Below, one piece after another: positions 24,923 through 38,794 of a stretch of DNA of 62,000 bases (position 1 is its first letter; each line of letters opens with the position of its first letter). The stretch comes from Chrysomallon squamiferum (taxonomy: Eukaryota > Mollusca > Gastropoda > Neomphalida > Peltospiridae). The notes under the pieces were generated by a model, which was given only the letters and a program-made list of their open reading frames with translations, did not search any database and was not told the DNA's origin. Both the position numbers and the translations under genes were made by a program. Location: the NCBI GenBank assembly GCA_012295275.1, contig CM022677.1, positions 4,899,597-4,961,596 on the forward strand, read 5' to 3'.

Positions 24923-25426
24923 CTATGTGTTACTGACATTTAGTATTGCGAGTCATCTTAATTTAGTTTTATCATTATTATTATTATATTTTAATTTTAT
25001 TTAATGTAGTTAAAATTATTCCATTATTTGTTTGTTTGTTTATTTTTTTTATTTTTTTTTTTATTTTTTTTTTTTTCAGTCATTTAAACTCAGAAGTCAA
25101 ACTGTTGGGTTGATGGCAAAATAAAAAATTCAGTTTGTTCAACTATTTTGGCAGCCAAAACAAGAGACAGGAAGATGTTTGTCAGCTGAACAAGTCTGTC
25201 ACCTTCTGTGACAAATGCAGACCAAAATTCCATGAATCAAGCAGCCAAAGTGTAAAAAACTGAAAGGTCTGATTTTGAAATAATAATATTTCTTAATGTG
25301 CACGCTTAACACATGTTTATGGAGGCTACTGTAATATTGCATTTGTTTCAGATGACAGGAACAATTCTCATTTTTATTTAATCAGTTAGTTTAATCAGTG
25401 TCCACTCCTGATAACTGTTTATACCA
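24923..25426. other. No gene recognised
   Basis: AT-rich with poly-T near 25040-25075. A tttttcag acceptor-like site at about 25078 is followed by only 14 codons before a stop. Confidence 0.4.
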
Positions 25427-25652
25427 CACTTCACTGATACATACACACAACAGTTCACATTCAGATAGTACTTCAGTATTTTCACTTCACTGATACATAC
25501 ACACAACAGTTCACATTCAGATAGTACTTCAGTATTTTCACTTCACTGATACATACACACAACAGTTCACATTCAGATAGTACTTCAGTATTTTCACTTC
25601 ACTGATACATACACACAACAGTTCACATTCAGATAGTACTTCAGTATTTTCA
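25427..25652. repeat. 56-bp minisatellite, four exact copies
   Basis: Units start at 25427, 25483, 25539 and 25595 and read cacttcactgatacatacac, acaacagttcacattcagat, agtacttcagtatttt. Copies are essentially identical, which implies recent expansion. Confidence 0.9.
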
Positions 25653-26044
25653 CCTCTGTTTCATAGATTAATCTGGCATCCACTTCCAGACTAACTATTT
25701 GAGATTTCTTGTTTGGGTTTACTCTTCTGATTTTTTCACTTTATCTTTAACTGTGTTTCTTTAACTGTTAACAAGCATGAAGAAAATAGTTCATTTTGGA
25801 ACAGTTCATGATTAGAATTAAAGTTCATGTTATTATAAAGAAATCTTTCAATATCGAACACTTTGTTTCACTATTAATTAGTTTTTAGTTGTTCCAAAAT
25901 AAATATTTCAAATTATTCTGTTCTGTCTTTAATTATTTATATTGTAAGCTAGAGTTATCAAACCTGAATATGAACATCTTAACAACTGAAGAACATTTTT
26001 ATTCAGCTGTTCAGGGTAACAGTGAATAATGAATGCAGTCTGTC

Positions 26045-26370
26045 ATTAGATAAAATCACATTCAATATGATAATAATTTAACTATATTTCAATCAACAGC
26101 AGGATTTATAGTGTTACAGTGTTAAAATATAAAATCACATTCAGTATGATAATAATTTAACTATATTTCAATCAACAGCAGGATTTATAGTGTTAAAAGG
26201 CAAACACAAATTCAGAATGATAATAAGTATATTTCAATCAACAATTTTGGTTTAAAAGATAAATTCTAATTTGGTGTGATAATAATTTAACTATATGCAG
26301 TCAGAAATAATTTACGGGGTTTATAGTATTAAAAAGCAAAATGAAATTCAGTCTGATAATAATTTAACAC
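26045..26370. repeat. Degenerate 75-85 bp tandem repeat
   Basis: About four diverged units share tgataataatttaactatat and caatcaacagcaggatttat. The last copies are more decayed than the first two. Confidence 0.65.
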
Positions 26371-26557
26371 TAAATGGTGGGATTTGTGGTAATCCTGTCT
26401 GCTTTGGTTATTGCTAGATTCCAATCACAGCTCAAGTAACAGCAGTACAACCAGAAATTAAAAAAACAAAGAAAAAACAATAAAATTCACAATAATCATT
26501 CAAAGCTGATACATGACTGGTTTGTTTGGTGTTTATTTGTTCTGGTTTTATCTCTGT

Positions 26558-26695
26558 AGCAGTCAGTATTATACTTAAGTGTTTTAGTAAATACTGTTGA
26601 TTTATATTATACTTTAGTGTTTTAGTAAATACTGTAGATTTATATTATACGTTAGTGTTTTAGTAAATAATGTTGATTTATATTATTTATATGTA
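26558..26695. repeat. About 38-bp repeat, three to four copies
   Basis: Repeats of ttatattatactttagtgtt plus ttagtaaatactgt with single-base differences. Confidence 0.7.
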
Positions 26696-26769
26696 ACAGT
26701 CTGTGAGTATGCTATTCTGGAGTACCATATGTGATAACTGTGTTGTTGTTTTTTTATTCAGTAAACTGC

Positions 26770-27215
26770 ACAATATCTCTGATACAGTATTTAAATCAGA
26801 CTATTATAATGAATGTATTGTCTCTGATACAGTGTTTAAATCAGACTATTATAATGAATGTATTGTCTCTGATACAGTATATAAATGATAATGAATGTAT
26901 TGTCTTTGATACAGTGTTTAAATCAGACTATTATAATGAATGTATTGTCTCTGATACAGTGTTTAAATCAGACTATTATAATGAATGTATTGTCTCTGAT
27001 ACAGTATATAAATGATAATGAATGTATTGTCTTTGATACAGTGTTTAAATCAGACTATTATAATGAATGTATTGTCTCTGATACAGTGTTTAAATCAGAC
27101 TATTATAATGAATGTATTGTCTCTGATACAGTGTTTAAATCAGACTATTATAATGAATGTATTGTCTCTGATACAGTGTTTAAATCAGACTATTATAATG
27201 AATGTATTGTCTCTG
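26770..27215. repeat. 45-bp minisatellite, about nine copies
   Basis: The unit is ctctgatacagtgtttaaat, cagactattataatgaatgt, attgt. Three shortened copies (ending ataaatgataatgaatg) interrupt the phase. Because 45 is a multiple of three the array stays open in two frames; no sign of a real gene. Confidence 0.9.
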
Positions 27216-28058
27216 ATTTGATACATTTTGTAAACGTCTCTTTATTATCAAACACAGGTTTGTTGTATTTACACAAAACTACAGGGATTTATTACGGCCT
27301 AAATTGTATTTAATTTTATGATTGTGGACTTTTTATAATTGAGAAATGAAGTATGAGGATGTATGTATGACTGAGAAATCAAGTTTATGAACAAATGTAG
27401 AATTGTCAAATTGATTTTGTTGCATGTAGAAAAATGGTTTAATTTTCTGTAAAATTATTTTTAATTTTTTTTTTTATGATGGAGTCTGTTTGTTTGTAAT
27501 ATATCTTTTATACTAAATTCCTACCTACACTTTATTCACACATTTCTTTTGTTAAATTACAATTTTTAAATTATAATAAAAATACTTATAAATTATATTA
27601 CAGGTTTTGTGTATTCATACATTTTTCATAAAAAAAACAGATTATGTTACTTTATTTTAGTTTTGAAAAATAGATATAAAAATGATTAATGAAAAAATAT
27701 TACATAAAGACAAAGAACATTTTTGATTTGTTTTCTTCTTTTTTTTTTTAAAATAGATTATTGATATAATTTTATTTTACTACTGAATTTTGTAGTGGAG
27801 AATAATATGAGGAACTGTTTTTATGTTAATTTGTAATTAACATTTGTTCTAAATTAAGATTACTGGCTTCAATAAAGATTAGAGAAATATCAGTGACTAA
27901 TGGCTTTGACTGCTGTGTTGTAATTTTAATACTTTGGGTAACTTTTAAGTAATAATCTGTTTTCATTTCCAATGAATGACAGGGTTATTAATTATAAATA
28001 TTATATTTTTTAAGTAATCTAATTTTATTTATTACTTTTGTAGGATAAACAACCATTT

Positions 28059-28108
<50 letters not shown>

Positions 28109-28431
28109 GATATAGATATAGATATGTATGTATATATATAAATAACTAAAGGTTTTTTTTCATATTCTTCAGTCATCGTGGTTTTTGTTTTTCTCCAATT
28201 CTATTTTATTTTAGTCTTCGTCTTTATTCTTGTTTCTTCTAACGTTCAATCCTGTTGTTGTTATTTTTGTCTTAATCTACATATTCTAATTATTTCATAC
28301 TCAGACATACATACAGACAACTGTTGTTATATTTCTTGTAATTCACTCTTCTATATTTGTTTTTTCCTGTTCTTCTTTTTTCTTAATGTATGTGTCCAAA
28401 TGTTCTTTTCCACACACATTCACAAATATAT
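27216..28431. other. AT-rich intergenic sequence
   Basis: No gene recognised. (TA)/(CA)/(GATA) simple repeats lie at 28056-28135. Confidence 0.4.
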
Positions 28432-29085
28432 ATAATATATGCACATGCAGATTATAGGTACATGTACAATAAACATATAATATAATATAACATATACACA
28501 TGAAAGATAATAGATACATATACAAACATATACAATAAACATACACATAATGTAATATATGCACATGCAGATTATAGATACATATACAAACATATACAAT
28601 AAACATACACATAATATAATATATGCACACACAGATAATAGATACATATACAAACATATACAATAAACATACACATAATATAATATATGCACACGCAGAT
28701 TATAGATACATATACAAACATATACAATAAACATACACATAATATAATATATGCACATGCAGATTATAGATACATATACAAACATGTACAATAAACATAC
28801 ACATAATATAATATATGCACACGCAGATTATAGATACATATACAAACGTACAATAAACATAATATATGCACATGCAGATTATAGATACATATACAAACAT
28901 ATACAATAAACATACACATAATATATGCACACGCAGATTATAGATACATATACAAACGTACAATAAACATAATATATGCACATGCAGATTATAGATACAT
29001 ATACAAACATATACAATAAACATACACATAATATATGCACATGCAGATTATAGATACATATACAAACATATACATTAAGCATACA
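28432..29085. repeat. Minisatellite of about 50-62 bp, about eleven copies
   Basis: Units contain atatgcacatgcagattata, gatacatatacaaacatata and caataaacatacacataat. Length varies by loss of short blocks. Open frames on the minus strand are by-products of the period and composition. Confidence 0.85.
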
Positions 29086-29221
29086 ATCAGTGCTCAATAT
29101 TCTTGGTTGTTTTCTCTTTTTGTTTCTTGTTATACTTATAAAATTTCTAATCCTTTCTTTTTGGTTCTTTATTATTTTTTTATCTTCTTATCTTTCTTTC
29201 TTTTTATTATATTTAGTATCT

Positions 29222-29222
29222 G

Positions 29223-29286
<64 letters not shown>
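29222..29286. repeat. (CA)n microsatellite
   Basis: A pure CA run of about 32 repeats just before the large satellite. Confidence 0.95.
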
Positions 29287-29290
<4 letters not shown>

Positions 29291-29357
29291 AAACCTCACT
29301 GAATTTAACTGAATTTATAGACTCATCATTGACGAACACGTATTGAAGGAAATCACT

Positions 29358-32300
29358 GAAATAGCACGTCACGTTTTTCTAAATTACAAAAAACACGACA
29401 CCTCGCTGTTCTAGAAATACCACGTGTTTCTAAATTACAAAATACTCGTAACATCGCTGTTCTAGAAATACCACGTTTTTCTAAATTACAAAATACTCGT
29501 CACTCGCTCTTTTAGAAATACCACATCACGTTTTACTAAATTGCAAAATACTCGTCACTCGCTCTTTTAGAAATACCACATCACGTTTTACTAAATTACA
29601 AAATACTCCTCACCTCGCTGTTCTACAAATACGACGTTTTTCTAAATTACAAAACACTCGTCACCTCGCTGTTCTACAAATACCACGTTTTTCTAAATTA
29701 CAAAACACTAGTCACCTCGCTGTTCTAGAAATACCACGGTTTTCTAAATTACAAAACACTCGTCACCTCGTTGTTCTAGAAATACCACGGTTTTCTAAAT
29801 TACAAAACACTCGTCACCTCGCTGTTCTAGAAATACGACGTTTTTCTAAATTAGAAAACACTCGCCACATCGCTGTTCTAGAAATACCACGATTTTCTAA
29901 ATTACAAAATACTCGTCACCTCGCTGTTCTAGAAATACCACGTCACGTTTTTCTAAATTACAAAATACTCGTCACCTCGCTGTTCTAGAAACACCACGTT
30001 TTCCTAAATGACAAAATACTCGTCACCACGCTGTTCTAGAAACACCACGTTTTCCTAAATTACAAAATTATAGTCACCTCGGTGTTCTAGAAATACCACG
30101 TTTTTCTAAATGACAAAATACTCGTCACCTCGCTGTTCTAGAAATACCACGTTTTTCTAAATGACAAAATACTCTTCACCTCGGTGTTCCAGAAGTACCA
30201 CGTTTTTCTAAATTACAAAATAATCCTCATCTCGCTGTTCTAGAAATACCACGTTATTCTAAATGATAAAATACTCGTCACCTCGCTGTTCTAGAAATAC
30301 CACGTTTTTCTAAATTACAAAATACTCGTGATCTCGCTGTTCTAGAAATACCACGTTATTCTAAATGATAAAATATTCGTCACTTCGCTGTTCTTGAAAT
30401 ATTACGTCACGTTTTTCTAAGTTACAAAAGACTCGTCACCTCGCTGTTCTAGAAATACCACATTTTTCTAAATTACAAAATACTACTCATCTCGCTGTTC
30501 TAGAAATACCACGTTTTTTTTAAATTACAAAATACTCGTCATCTGACTGTTCTAGAAATACCACGTTTTTTCTAAATAACAAAATACTCGTCACCTCGCT
30601 GTTCTAGAAATACCACGTTTTTCAAAATTACAAAACACTCGTCACCTCGCTGTTCTACAAATACCACGTTTTTCTAAATTACAAAACACTCGTCACCTCG
30701 CTGTTCTAGAAATACCACGTTTTTCTAAATTACAAAAGACTCGTCACCTCGCTGTTCAAGAAATACCACGTCACGTTTTTCAAAATCACAAACTACTCGT
30801 CACCTCGCTGTTCTATAAATACCACGTTTTTCTAAATTACAAAATACTCGTCACTACGCTGTTCTACAAATACCACGTCAGGTTTTTGTAAATTACAAAA
30901 TACTCATCACCTCGCTGTTCTAGAAACACCGCGTTTTTCTAAATTACAAAATTATAGTCACCTCGCTGTTCTAGAAATACCACGTTTTTCTAAATTACAA
31001 AACACTCGTCACCTCGCTGTTCTAGAAATACGACGTTTTTCTAAATTAGAAAACACTCGCCACATCGCTGTTCTAGAAATACCACGATTTTCTAAATTAC
31101 AAAATACTCGTCACCTCGCTGTTCTAGAAACACCACGTTTTTCTAAATTACAAAATTATAGTCACCTCGCTGTTCTAGAAATACCACGTTTTTACAAATT
31201 ACAAAACACTCGTCACCTCGCTGTTCTACAAATACCACGTTTTTCTAAATTACAAAACACTCGTCACCTCGCTCTTCTAGAAATACCACGTTTTTCTAAA
31301 TTACAAAACACTCGTCACCTCGCTGTTCTAGAATTACCACGTCACGTTTTTCAAAATCACAAACTACTCGTCACCTGGCTGTTCCATAAATACCACGTTT
31401 TTCTAAATTACAAAATACTCGTCACTACGCTGTTCTAGAAATACCACGTCAGGTTTTTGTAAATTACAAAATACTCGTCACAACGCTGTTCTAGAAATAC
31501 CACGTCAGGTTTTTGTAAATTACAAAATACTCGTCACCTCGCTGTTCTAGAAATACCACGTCAGGTTTTTCTAAATTACAAAATACTCGTCACCTCGCTG
31601 TTCTAGAAATACCACGTCACGTTTTTCTAAATTACAAAATACTCGTCACCTCGCTGTTCTAGAAACACCACGTTTTTCTAAATGACAAAATACTCGTCAC
31701 CACGCTGTTCTAGAAACACCACGTTTTTCTAAATTACAAAATTATAGTCACCTCGGTGTTCTAGAAATACCACGTTTTTCTAAATTACAAAATACTCGTG
31801 ATCTCGCTGTTCTAGAAATACCACGTTTTTCTAAATTAAAAAAACACTCGTCACCTCGCTGTTCTACAAATACCACCTTTTTCTAAATTACAAAACACTC
31901 GTCACCTCGCTGTTCTAGAAATACCACGTTTTTATAAATGACAAAATACTCGTCACCTCGCTGTTCTAGAAATACCACGTTTTTCTAAATTACAAAATAC
32001 TCGTCACCTCGCTGTTCTAGAAATACCACGTTTTTCTAAAATACAAAACACTCGTCACCTCGCTGTTCTACAAATACCACGTTTTTCTAAATTACAAAAC
32101 ACTCGTCACCTCGCTGTTCTAGAAATACCACGTTTTTCTAAATTACAAAAGACTCGTCACCTCGCTGTTCTAGAAATACCACGTCACGTTTTTCAAAATC
32201 ACAAACTGCTCGTCACCTCGCTGTTCTATAAATACCACGTTTTTCTAAATTACAAAATACTCGTCACTACGCTGTTCTACAAATACCACGTCAGGTTTTT

Positions 32301-35300
32301 GTAAATTACAAAATACTCGTCACCTCGCTGTTCTAGAAACACCGCGTTGTTCTAAATGATAAAATACTGCTCACCTCGCTGTTCTAGAAATACCACGTTT
32401 TTCTAAATTACAAAACACTCGTCACCTCGCTGTTCTAGAAATACGACGTTTTCCTAAATTAGAAAACACTCGCCACATCGCTGTTCTAGAAATACCACGA
32501 TTTTCTAAATTACAAAATACTCGTCACCTCGCTCTTCTAGAAACACCACGTTTTTCTAAATTACAAAATACTCGTCACCTCGCTGTTCTAGAAATACCAC
32601 GTTTTTACAAATTACAAAACACTCGTCACCTCGCTGTTCTACAAATACCACGTTTTTCTAAATTACAAAACACTCGTCACCTCGCTGTTCTAGAAATACG
32701 ACGTTTTTCTAAATTAGAAAACACTCGCCACATCGCTGTTCTAGAAATACCACGATTTTCTAAATTACAAAATACTCGTCACCTCGCTGTTCTAGAAACA
32801 CCACGTTTTTCTAAATTACAAAATTATAGTCACCTCGCTGTTCTAGAAATACCACGTTTTTACAAATTACAAAACACTCGTCACCTCGCTGTTCTACAAA
32901 TACCACGTTTTTCTAAATTACAAAACACTCGTCACCTCGCTGTTCTAGAAATACCACGTTTTTCTAAATTACAAAAGACTCGTCACCTCGCTGTTCTAGA
33001 ATTACCACGTGACGTTTTTCAAAATCACAAACTACTCGTCACCTGCCTGTTCCATAAATACCACGTTTTTCTAAATTACAAAATACTCGTCACTACGCTG
33101 TTCTAGAAATACCACGTCAGGTTTTTGTAAATTACAAAATACTCGTCACCTCGCTGTTCTAGAAACACCGCGTTTTTCTAAATTACAAAATTGTAGTCAC
33201 CTCGCTGTTTAAGAAATACCACGTTTTTCTAAATGACAAAACACTCGTCACCACGCTGTTCTAGAAATACCACGTGACGTTTTTCTTAATTACAAAATAC
33301 TCGTCACCTCGCTGTTCTAGAAGTACCACGTTTTTCTAAATTACAAAATAGTCCTCATCTCGCTGTTCTAGAAATACCACGTTATTCTAAATGATAAAAT
33401 ACTGGTCACCTCGCTGTTCTAGAAATACCACGTTTTTCTAAATCACAAAATACTCGTCACCTCGCTGTTCTAGAAATGTCACGTTTTTCTAAATTACAAA
33501 ATACTCGTCACCTCGCTGTTCTAGATATACCACGTTTTTCTAAATGACAAAACACTCGTCACCTCGCTGTTCTAGAAATACCACGTCACGTTTTTCAAAA
33601 TCAGAAAATACTCGTCACCTCGCTGTTCTAGAAACACCACGTTTTTCTAAATTACAAAATTATAGTCATTTCGCTGTTCTAGAAATACCACGTTTTTCTA
33701 AATGACAAAACACTCGTCACCACGCTGTTCTAGGTGTACCACGTTTTTCTAAATTACAAAATACTCCTCATCTCGCTGTTCTAGAAATACCACGTTATTC
33801 TAAATGATAAAATACTGGTCACCTCGCTGTTCTAGAAATTCCACGTTTTTCTAAATTACAAAATACTCGTCACCTCGCAGTTCTAGAAATACCACGTTTT
33901 TCTAAATTAAAAAAACACTCGTCACCTCGCTGTTCTACAAATACCACCTTTTTCTAAATTACAAAACACTCGTCACCTCGCTGTTCTAGAAATACCACGT
34001 TTTTCTAAATTACAAAATACTCGTCACCTCGCTGTTCTAGAAATACCACGTTTTTCTAAATTAAAAAACACTCGTCACCTCGCTGTTCTACAAATACCAC
34101 CTTTTTCTAAATTACAAAACACTCGTCACCTCGCTGTTCTAGAAATACCACGTTTTTATAAATGAAAAAATACTCGTCACCTCGCTGTTCTAGAAATACC
34201 ACGTCACGTTTTTCAAAATTATAAAATACTCGTCACCTCGCTGTTCTAGAAATATCACGTTTTTCTAAATTATAGAATGCTCGTGAACTCGCTGTTCTAG
34301 AAATACCACGTTTTTCTAAATTACAAAACACTCGTCACCTCGCTGTTCTAGAAATACCACGTTATTCTAAATGATAAAATATTCGTCACTTCGCTGTTCT
34401 TGAAATATTACGTCACGTTTTTCTAAGTTACAAAAGACTCGTCACCTCGCTGTTATAGAAATACCACATTTTTCTAAATTACAAAATACTCCTCATCTCG
34501 CTGTTCTAGAAATACAACGTTTTTTTTAAATTACAAAATACTCGTCATCTGACTGTTCTAGAAATACCACGTTTTTCTAAATTACAAAATACTCGTCACC
34601 TCGCTGTTCTAGAAATACCACGTTTTTACAAATTACAAAATACTCGTCACCTCGCTGTTCTAGAAACACCGCGTTTTTCTAAATTACAAAATTATAGTCA
34701 CCTCGCTGTTTAAGAAATACCACGTTTTTCTAAATGACAAAACACTCGTCACCACGCTGTTCTAGAAATACCACGTGACGTTTTTCTTAATTACAAAATA
34801 CTCGTCACCTCGCTGTTCTAGAAGTACCACGTTTTTCTAAATTACAAAATACTCCTCATCTCGCTGTTCTAGAAATACCACGTTGTTCTAAATGATAAAA
34901 GACTGGTCACCTCGCTGTTCTAGAAATACCACGTTTTTCTAAATTACAAAACACTCGTCACCTCGCTGTTCTAGAAATACGACGTTTTTCTAAATTAGAA
35001 AACACTCGCCACATCGCTGTTCTAGAAATACCACGATTTTCTAAATTACAAAATACTCGTCACCTCGCTGTTCTAGCAATACCACGTTTTTCTAAATTAC
35101 AAAACACTCGTCATCTCGCTGTTCTAGAAATACCACGTTTTCCTAAATTACAAAAGACTCGTCACCTCGCTGTTCTAGAAATACCACGTCACGTTTTTCA
35201 AAATCACAAACTACTCGTCACCTCGCTGTTCTATAAATACCACGTTTTTCTAAATTACAAAATACTGGCACTACGCTGTTCTAGAAATACCACGTCAGGT

Positions 35301-36281
35301 TTTTGTAAATTACAAAATACTCGTCACCTCGCTGTTCTAGAAACACCGCGTTTTTCTAAATTACAAAACACTCGTTACCTCGCTGTTCTAGAAATACCAC
35401 GTTTTTCTAAATTACAAAATACTCGTCACCTCGCTGTTCTAGATATACCACGTTTTTCTAAATGACCAAACACTCGTCACCTCGCTGTTCTAGAAATACC
35501 ACTTCACGTTTTTCAAAATCAGAAAATACTCGTCACCTCGCTGTTCTATAAATACCACGTTTTTCTAAATTACAAAATACTGGTCACTACGCTGTTCTAG
35601 AAATACCACGTCACGTTTTTGTAAATTACAAAATACTCGTCACCTCGCTGTTCTAGAAACACCGCGTTTTTCTAAATGACAAAATAATCGTCACCACGCT
35701 GTCTTAGAAACACCACGTTTTTCTAAATTACACTATTATAGTCACCTCGCTGTTTAAGAAATACCACGTTTTTCTAAATGACAAAATACTCGTGAACTCG
35801 CTGTTCTAGAAATACCACGTTTTTTTAAATGACAAAACACTCGTCACCACGCTGTTCTAGAAATAGCTCGTTATTCTAAATGATAAAATACTGGTCACCT
35901 CGCTGTTCTAGAAATACCACGTTTTTCTAAATTACAAAACACTCGTCACCTCGCTGTTCTACAAATACCACGTTTTTCTAAATTACAAAACACTCGTTAC
36001 CTCGCTGTTCTAGAAATACCACGTTTTTATAAATGACAAAATACTCGTCACCTCGCTGTTCTAGAAATACCACGTCACGTTTTTCAAAATTACAAAACAC
36101 TCGTCACGTCGCTGTTCTAGAAATATCACGTTTTTCTAAATTACAAAATGCTCGTGAACTCGCTGTTCTAGAAATACCACGTTTTTCTAAATTACAAAAT
36201 ACTCGTGACCAGCTGTTCTAGAAACACCACGTTTTTCTAAATTACAAAATTATCGTCACCTCGCTGTTCTAGAAATACCAC
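29358..36281. repeat. Large satellite array, 51-bp unit (56-bp variant)
   Basis: Nearly 7 kb of a unit reading aaataccacgtttttctaaa, ttacaaaatactcgtcacct, cgctgttctag. By length this is about 130 units (estimated, not counted). A common variant inserts five bases (cacgtcacg for cacg), giving 56 bp. Most units hold TTCTAGAA, which is palindromic, contains an XbaI site and fits the two-box heat-shock-element core nTTCnnGAAn. Variant units recur in the same order at distances of about 1.0, 1.5 and 4.0 kb, a higher-order pattern. The array starts next to (CA)n and ends in (TA)n. No gene inside. Confidence 0.95.
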
Positions 36282-36307
36282 AAATATACCATCATAGAAA
36301 TAGACAA

Positions 36308-36311
36308 TATA

Positions 36312-36403
<92 letters not shown>

Positions 36404-36470
36404 AGATGTCGATATAGATATAGATGTAGATGTAGATATAGATATGGATACATATATATATATAGAGCGA
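36308..36470. repeat. (TA)n and (GATA)-like microsatellite
   Basis: A TA run of roughly 75 bp followed by ATAGAT/GTAGAT variants closes the satellite on the right. Confidence 0.9.
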
Positions 36471-37154
36471 CGTAGATGTATATGTAGATATAAAGAGATT
36501 ACTTATAACTCCGCTTTCTAGCCATCTAGAAAGTTGTATGTTTAAAGTTTGTCGATTGAGCAAAATAAATACAAATTTATTTATTACTATTTTGTTACTA
36601 CCGCAGACTAATATTAGCGATTTATAAATAAATAAATAAATAAAAGCAGTTAAAATTAATATTTACGGAAAGAAAATTTGATGTTAATACTGATGTCACA
36701 GTTTAATACATATATTTACTTAACAAATTATTTAGTTAACAACAGATGAAGCTAATGCAATTTTTACGACTTGATCTATTAGAGATAAATAATAATAAGA
36801 ATATATATATTTTTTTAATTGTTTTTTTCTAATGTTATGACATTGGTAAAATATGAAGGGAGACTACTCATGCGGCACTATCATATTCTTGTTCCGTGTT
36901 TCATATTGCACACCGTGAGATAAACACTGTATTTTTAAATCTACGCGAATAAATCGTTGTGTAAAATAAAATTTATAACTGACAACTTGTTTGTGTGTGT
37001 TTGTTTGTGCGTGTTTGTGCGTACATGTATCAAACTGTCTCTGTGACGTTGCTAGGCGGGGAGGAAGCAGTCGAGTGATGAACGTATTTTTAAATGGCGC
37101 CGTTTCAAACATATTTAAGCTCTAGTCCATTTATGCGATAAAAGTCGAATCTTG

Positions 37155-37197
<43 letters not shown>

Positions 37198-38414
37198 ATT
37201 TTATTTTTTATTTATCGCCAGCCAATTAAACACTTTCTAGGTATTAAGTTATTCGACCAAAATTCCATTGCTTTGAACTGTGTCATTCTGTTTTTCCTAT
37301 TTAAAATTGTGGTTTCATTTTAAACACAAAATAAACCGAGTTCAAAAGGTTTTTGGCACGTGTCATGTTTTAGTGTGCACGTGAAGAAAGCATGGGGGTT
37401 CTCGAAACGTCTGTAATTCTGCCGCGACAGCTGGAAATGTCCTTCAAAAGAAGGTTAACTGAGTGACAGTTTCAGGAACAACACGTGTACACACTAATAT
37501 AAATAGATATACACACATACAACATATATGTATGCAATTATACATATCTACATAGGTACGTAAATACTTAAACACAGAGACAAGTATAATTAATATACAG
37601 ATTCATAAATAGTTTTTAAGCCCTTTAGAACCATTTAACCAAGTTGTGCCCCGCACCTTTTGAGGGCCCCCGATTGTAAAGGCGCCACGCGCAGTTTCGA
37701 GTTTCAGAAACTATGAAATTTACATTCACCGTTCTGCACGAATCAAATAAATTAATTAATTAAAAACAAAAATAAATCAGTCAAGTTCAGACACATTTTA
37801 TATTATTATTATTATTATTATTAAGCTTCGATATCTTATTCTAATAAATGTTTCAAATTATTTTGTGTTGTGTTTTGAATGATATATGTTTTGCTATAAT
37901 TATTCAAAAATCTTAGTATACTAAAAGTGAGAAATATTTTTATTAGTGGACGGTCAGAAACGAAAAATATTGTTTTGTTCATCTTGACTTTTTATCGTGT
38001 TTCTTTTTTGGGTGTTGTTGTTGTTGTTTTTCTTGAAATCAAATTTTCTTGGCTTAATTTCTGTTTTTGTTTATTAATATCATGTTATCTCAGAGAACAT
38101 GGCAACCATCATTGTTTGTTTGTTTATTTGTGTATTACAGAACATTATCAGTCAGTGCTGTCTCAAAAGTATACTAAACATCGCCATATAATAATATGTT
38201 TAATAGCACAAATATGTTTATATTGGAAAAATTGTGTTTGTTAATAAGAACTGCATTTGAGAGAGAATGTCGTTCATGTTAAACATCCACGTTATTATAT
38301 ATCTGTAATAAATTCTTCTCTGTACTGCAATCCTGCATTCTACGAGAATAAAGTCATTTGTGATATTCACTGCCGCTGGTTGAATACACAGACGTCGTGT
38401 TTTCATTTTGACAG
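36471..38414. other. Mostly unassigned; some CpG-containing blocks
   Basis: Blocks with higher GC lie at 37020-37080, 37355-37445 (two CACGTG-related sites) and 37640-37700. (ATT)n lies at 37163-37195. A possible exon, 38141-38168, sits between gtattacag and gtatac, and its phase fits the following exon. Nothing else is supported. Confidence 0.35.
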
Positions 38415-38583
38415 CCTTTTTTGTTTGGGATCAAATCTACATGGCGGACATGATTCCTGCACTTCAGTAAATAACAACCACGACGGCGGCGATGCAGGCA
38501 GAACATCTGAAACGAAAGGGAAATCTGCCGACAGCTGTTGTAACTCTCTGGGTCTGAGTGACGACAGTTTTACACGACAGTGA
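38415..38583 (+). CDS. Candidate terminal exon of an unrecognised gene
   Basis: After a good acceptor (cattttgacag at 38404-38414) a frame of 55 codons runs to TGA at 38581. It reads LFCLGSNLHGGHDSCTSVNN, then NHDGGDAGRTSETKGKSADS and CCNSLGLSDDSFTRQ, hydrophilic and Ser/Asp/Gly-rich, with better-than-background codon quality for this AT-rich region. An AATAAA lies at about 38659, fitting a last exon. A 28-bp upstream exon at 38141-38168 would join in phase (two bases plus one) and keep the frame open. I do not recognise the protein. The opposite strand is also open here, which lowers confidence. Confidence 0.35.
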
Positions 38584-38733
38584 TGATGATGATGTGACGA
38601 TGTTGATGCAAACATTGTTTGGAACTTAATTTATTTGATTAAATTAACAAAAGATAGAAATAAATATCCGCTGAAACTGACAACTGATGAACAAGTCCGT
38701 CTTCAGTGGTAGATGTATCCAACCTCAAAAGAT

Positions 38734-38794
<61 letters not shown>

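Noticed and set aside
25078-25125. Possible terminal exon after tttttttttcag
   Set aside because: Only 14 codons before a stop, the poly-T tract alone explains the acceptor look, and no partner exon was found.
26703-27313. Open frames with a 15-residue repeat
   Set aside because: They follow from a 45-bp tandem repeat (a multiple of three) and occur in more than one frame, with no splice or start support.
28343-29097. Tyr/Cys/Ile-rich open frames on the minus strand
   Set aside because: They are translations of an AT-rich minisatellite.
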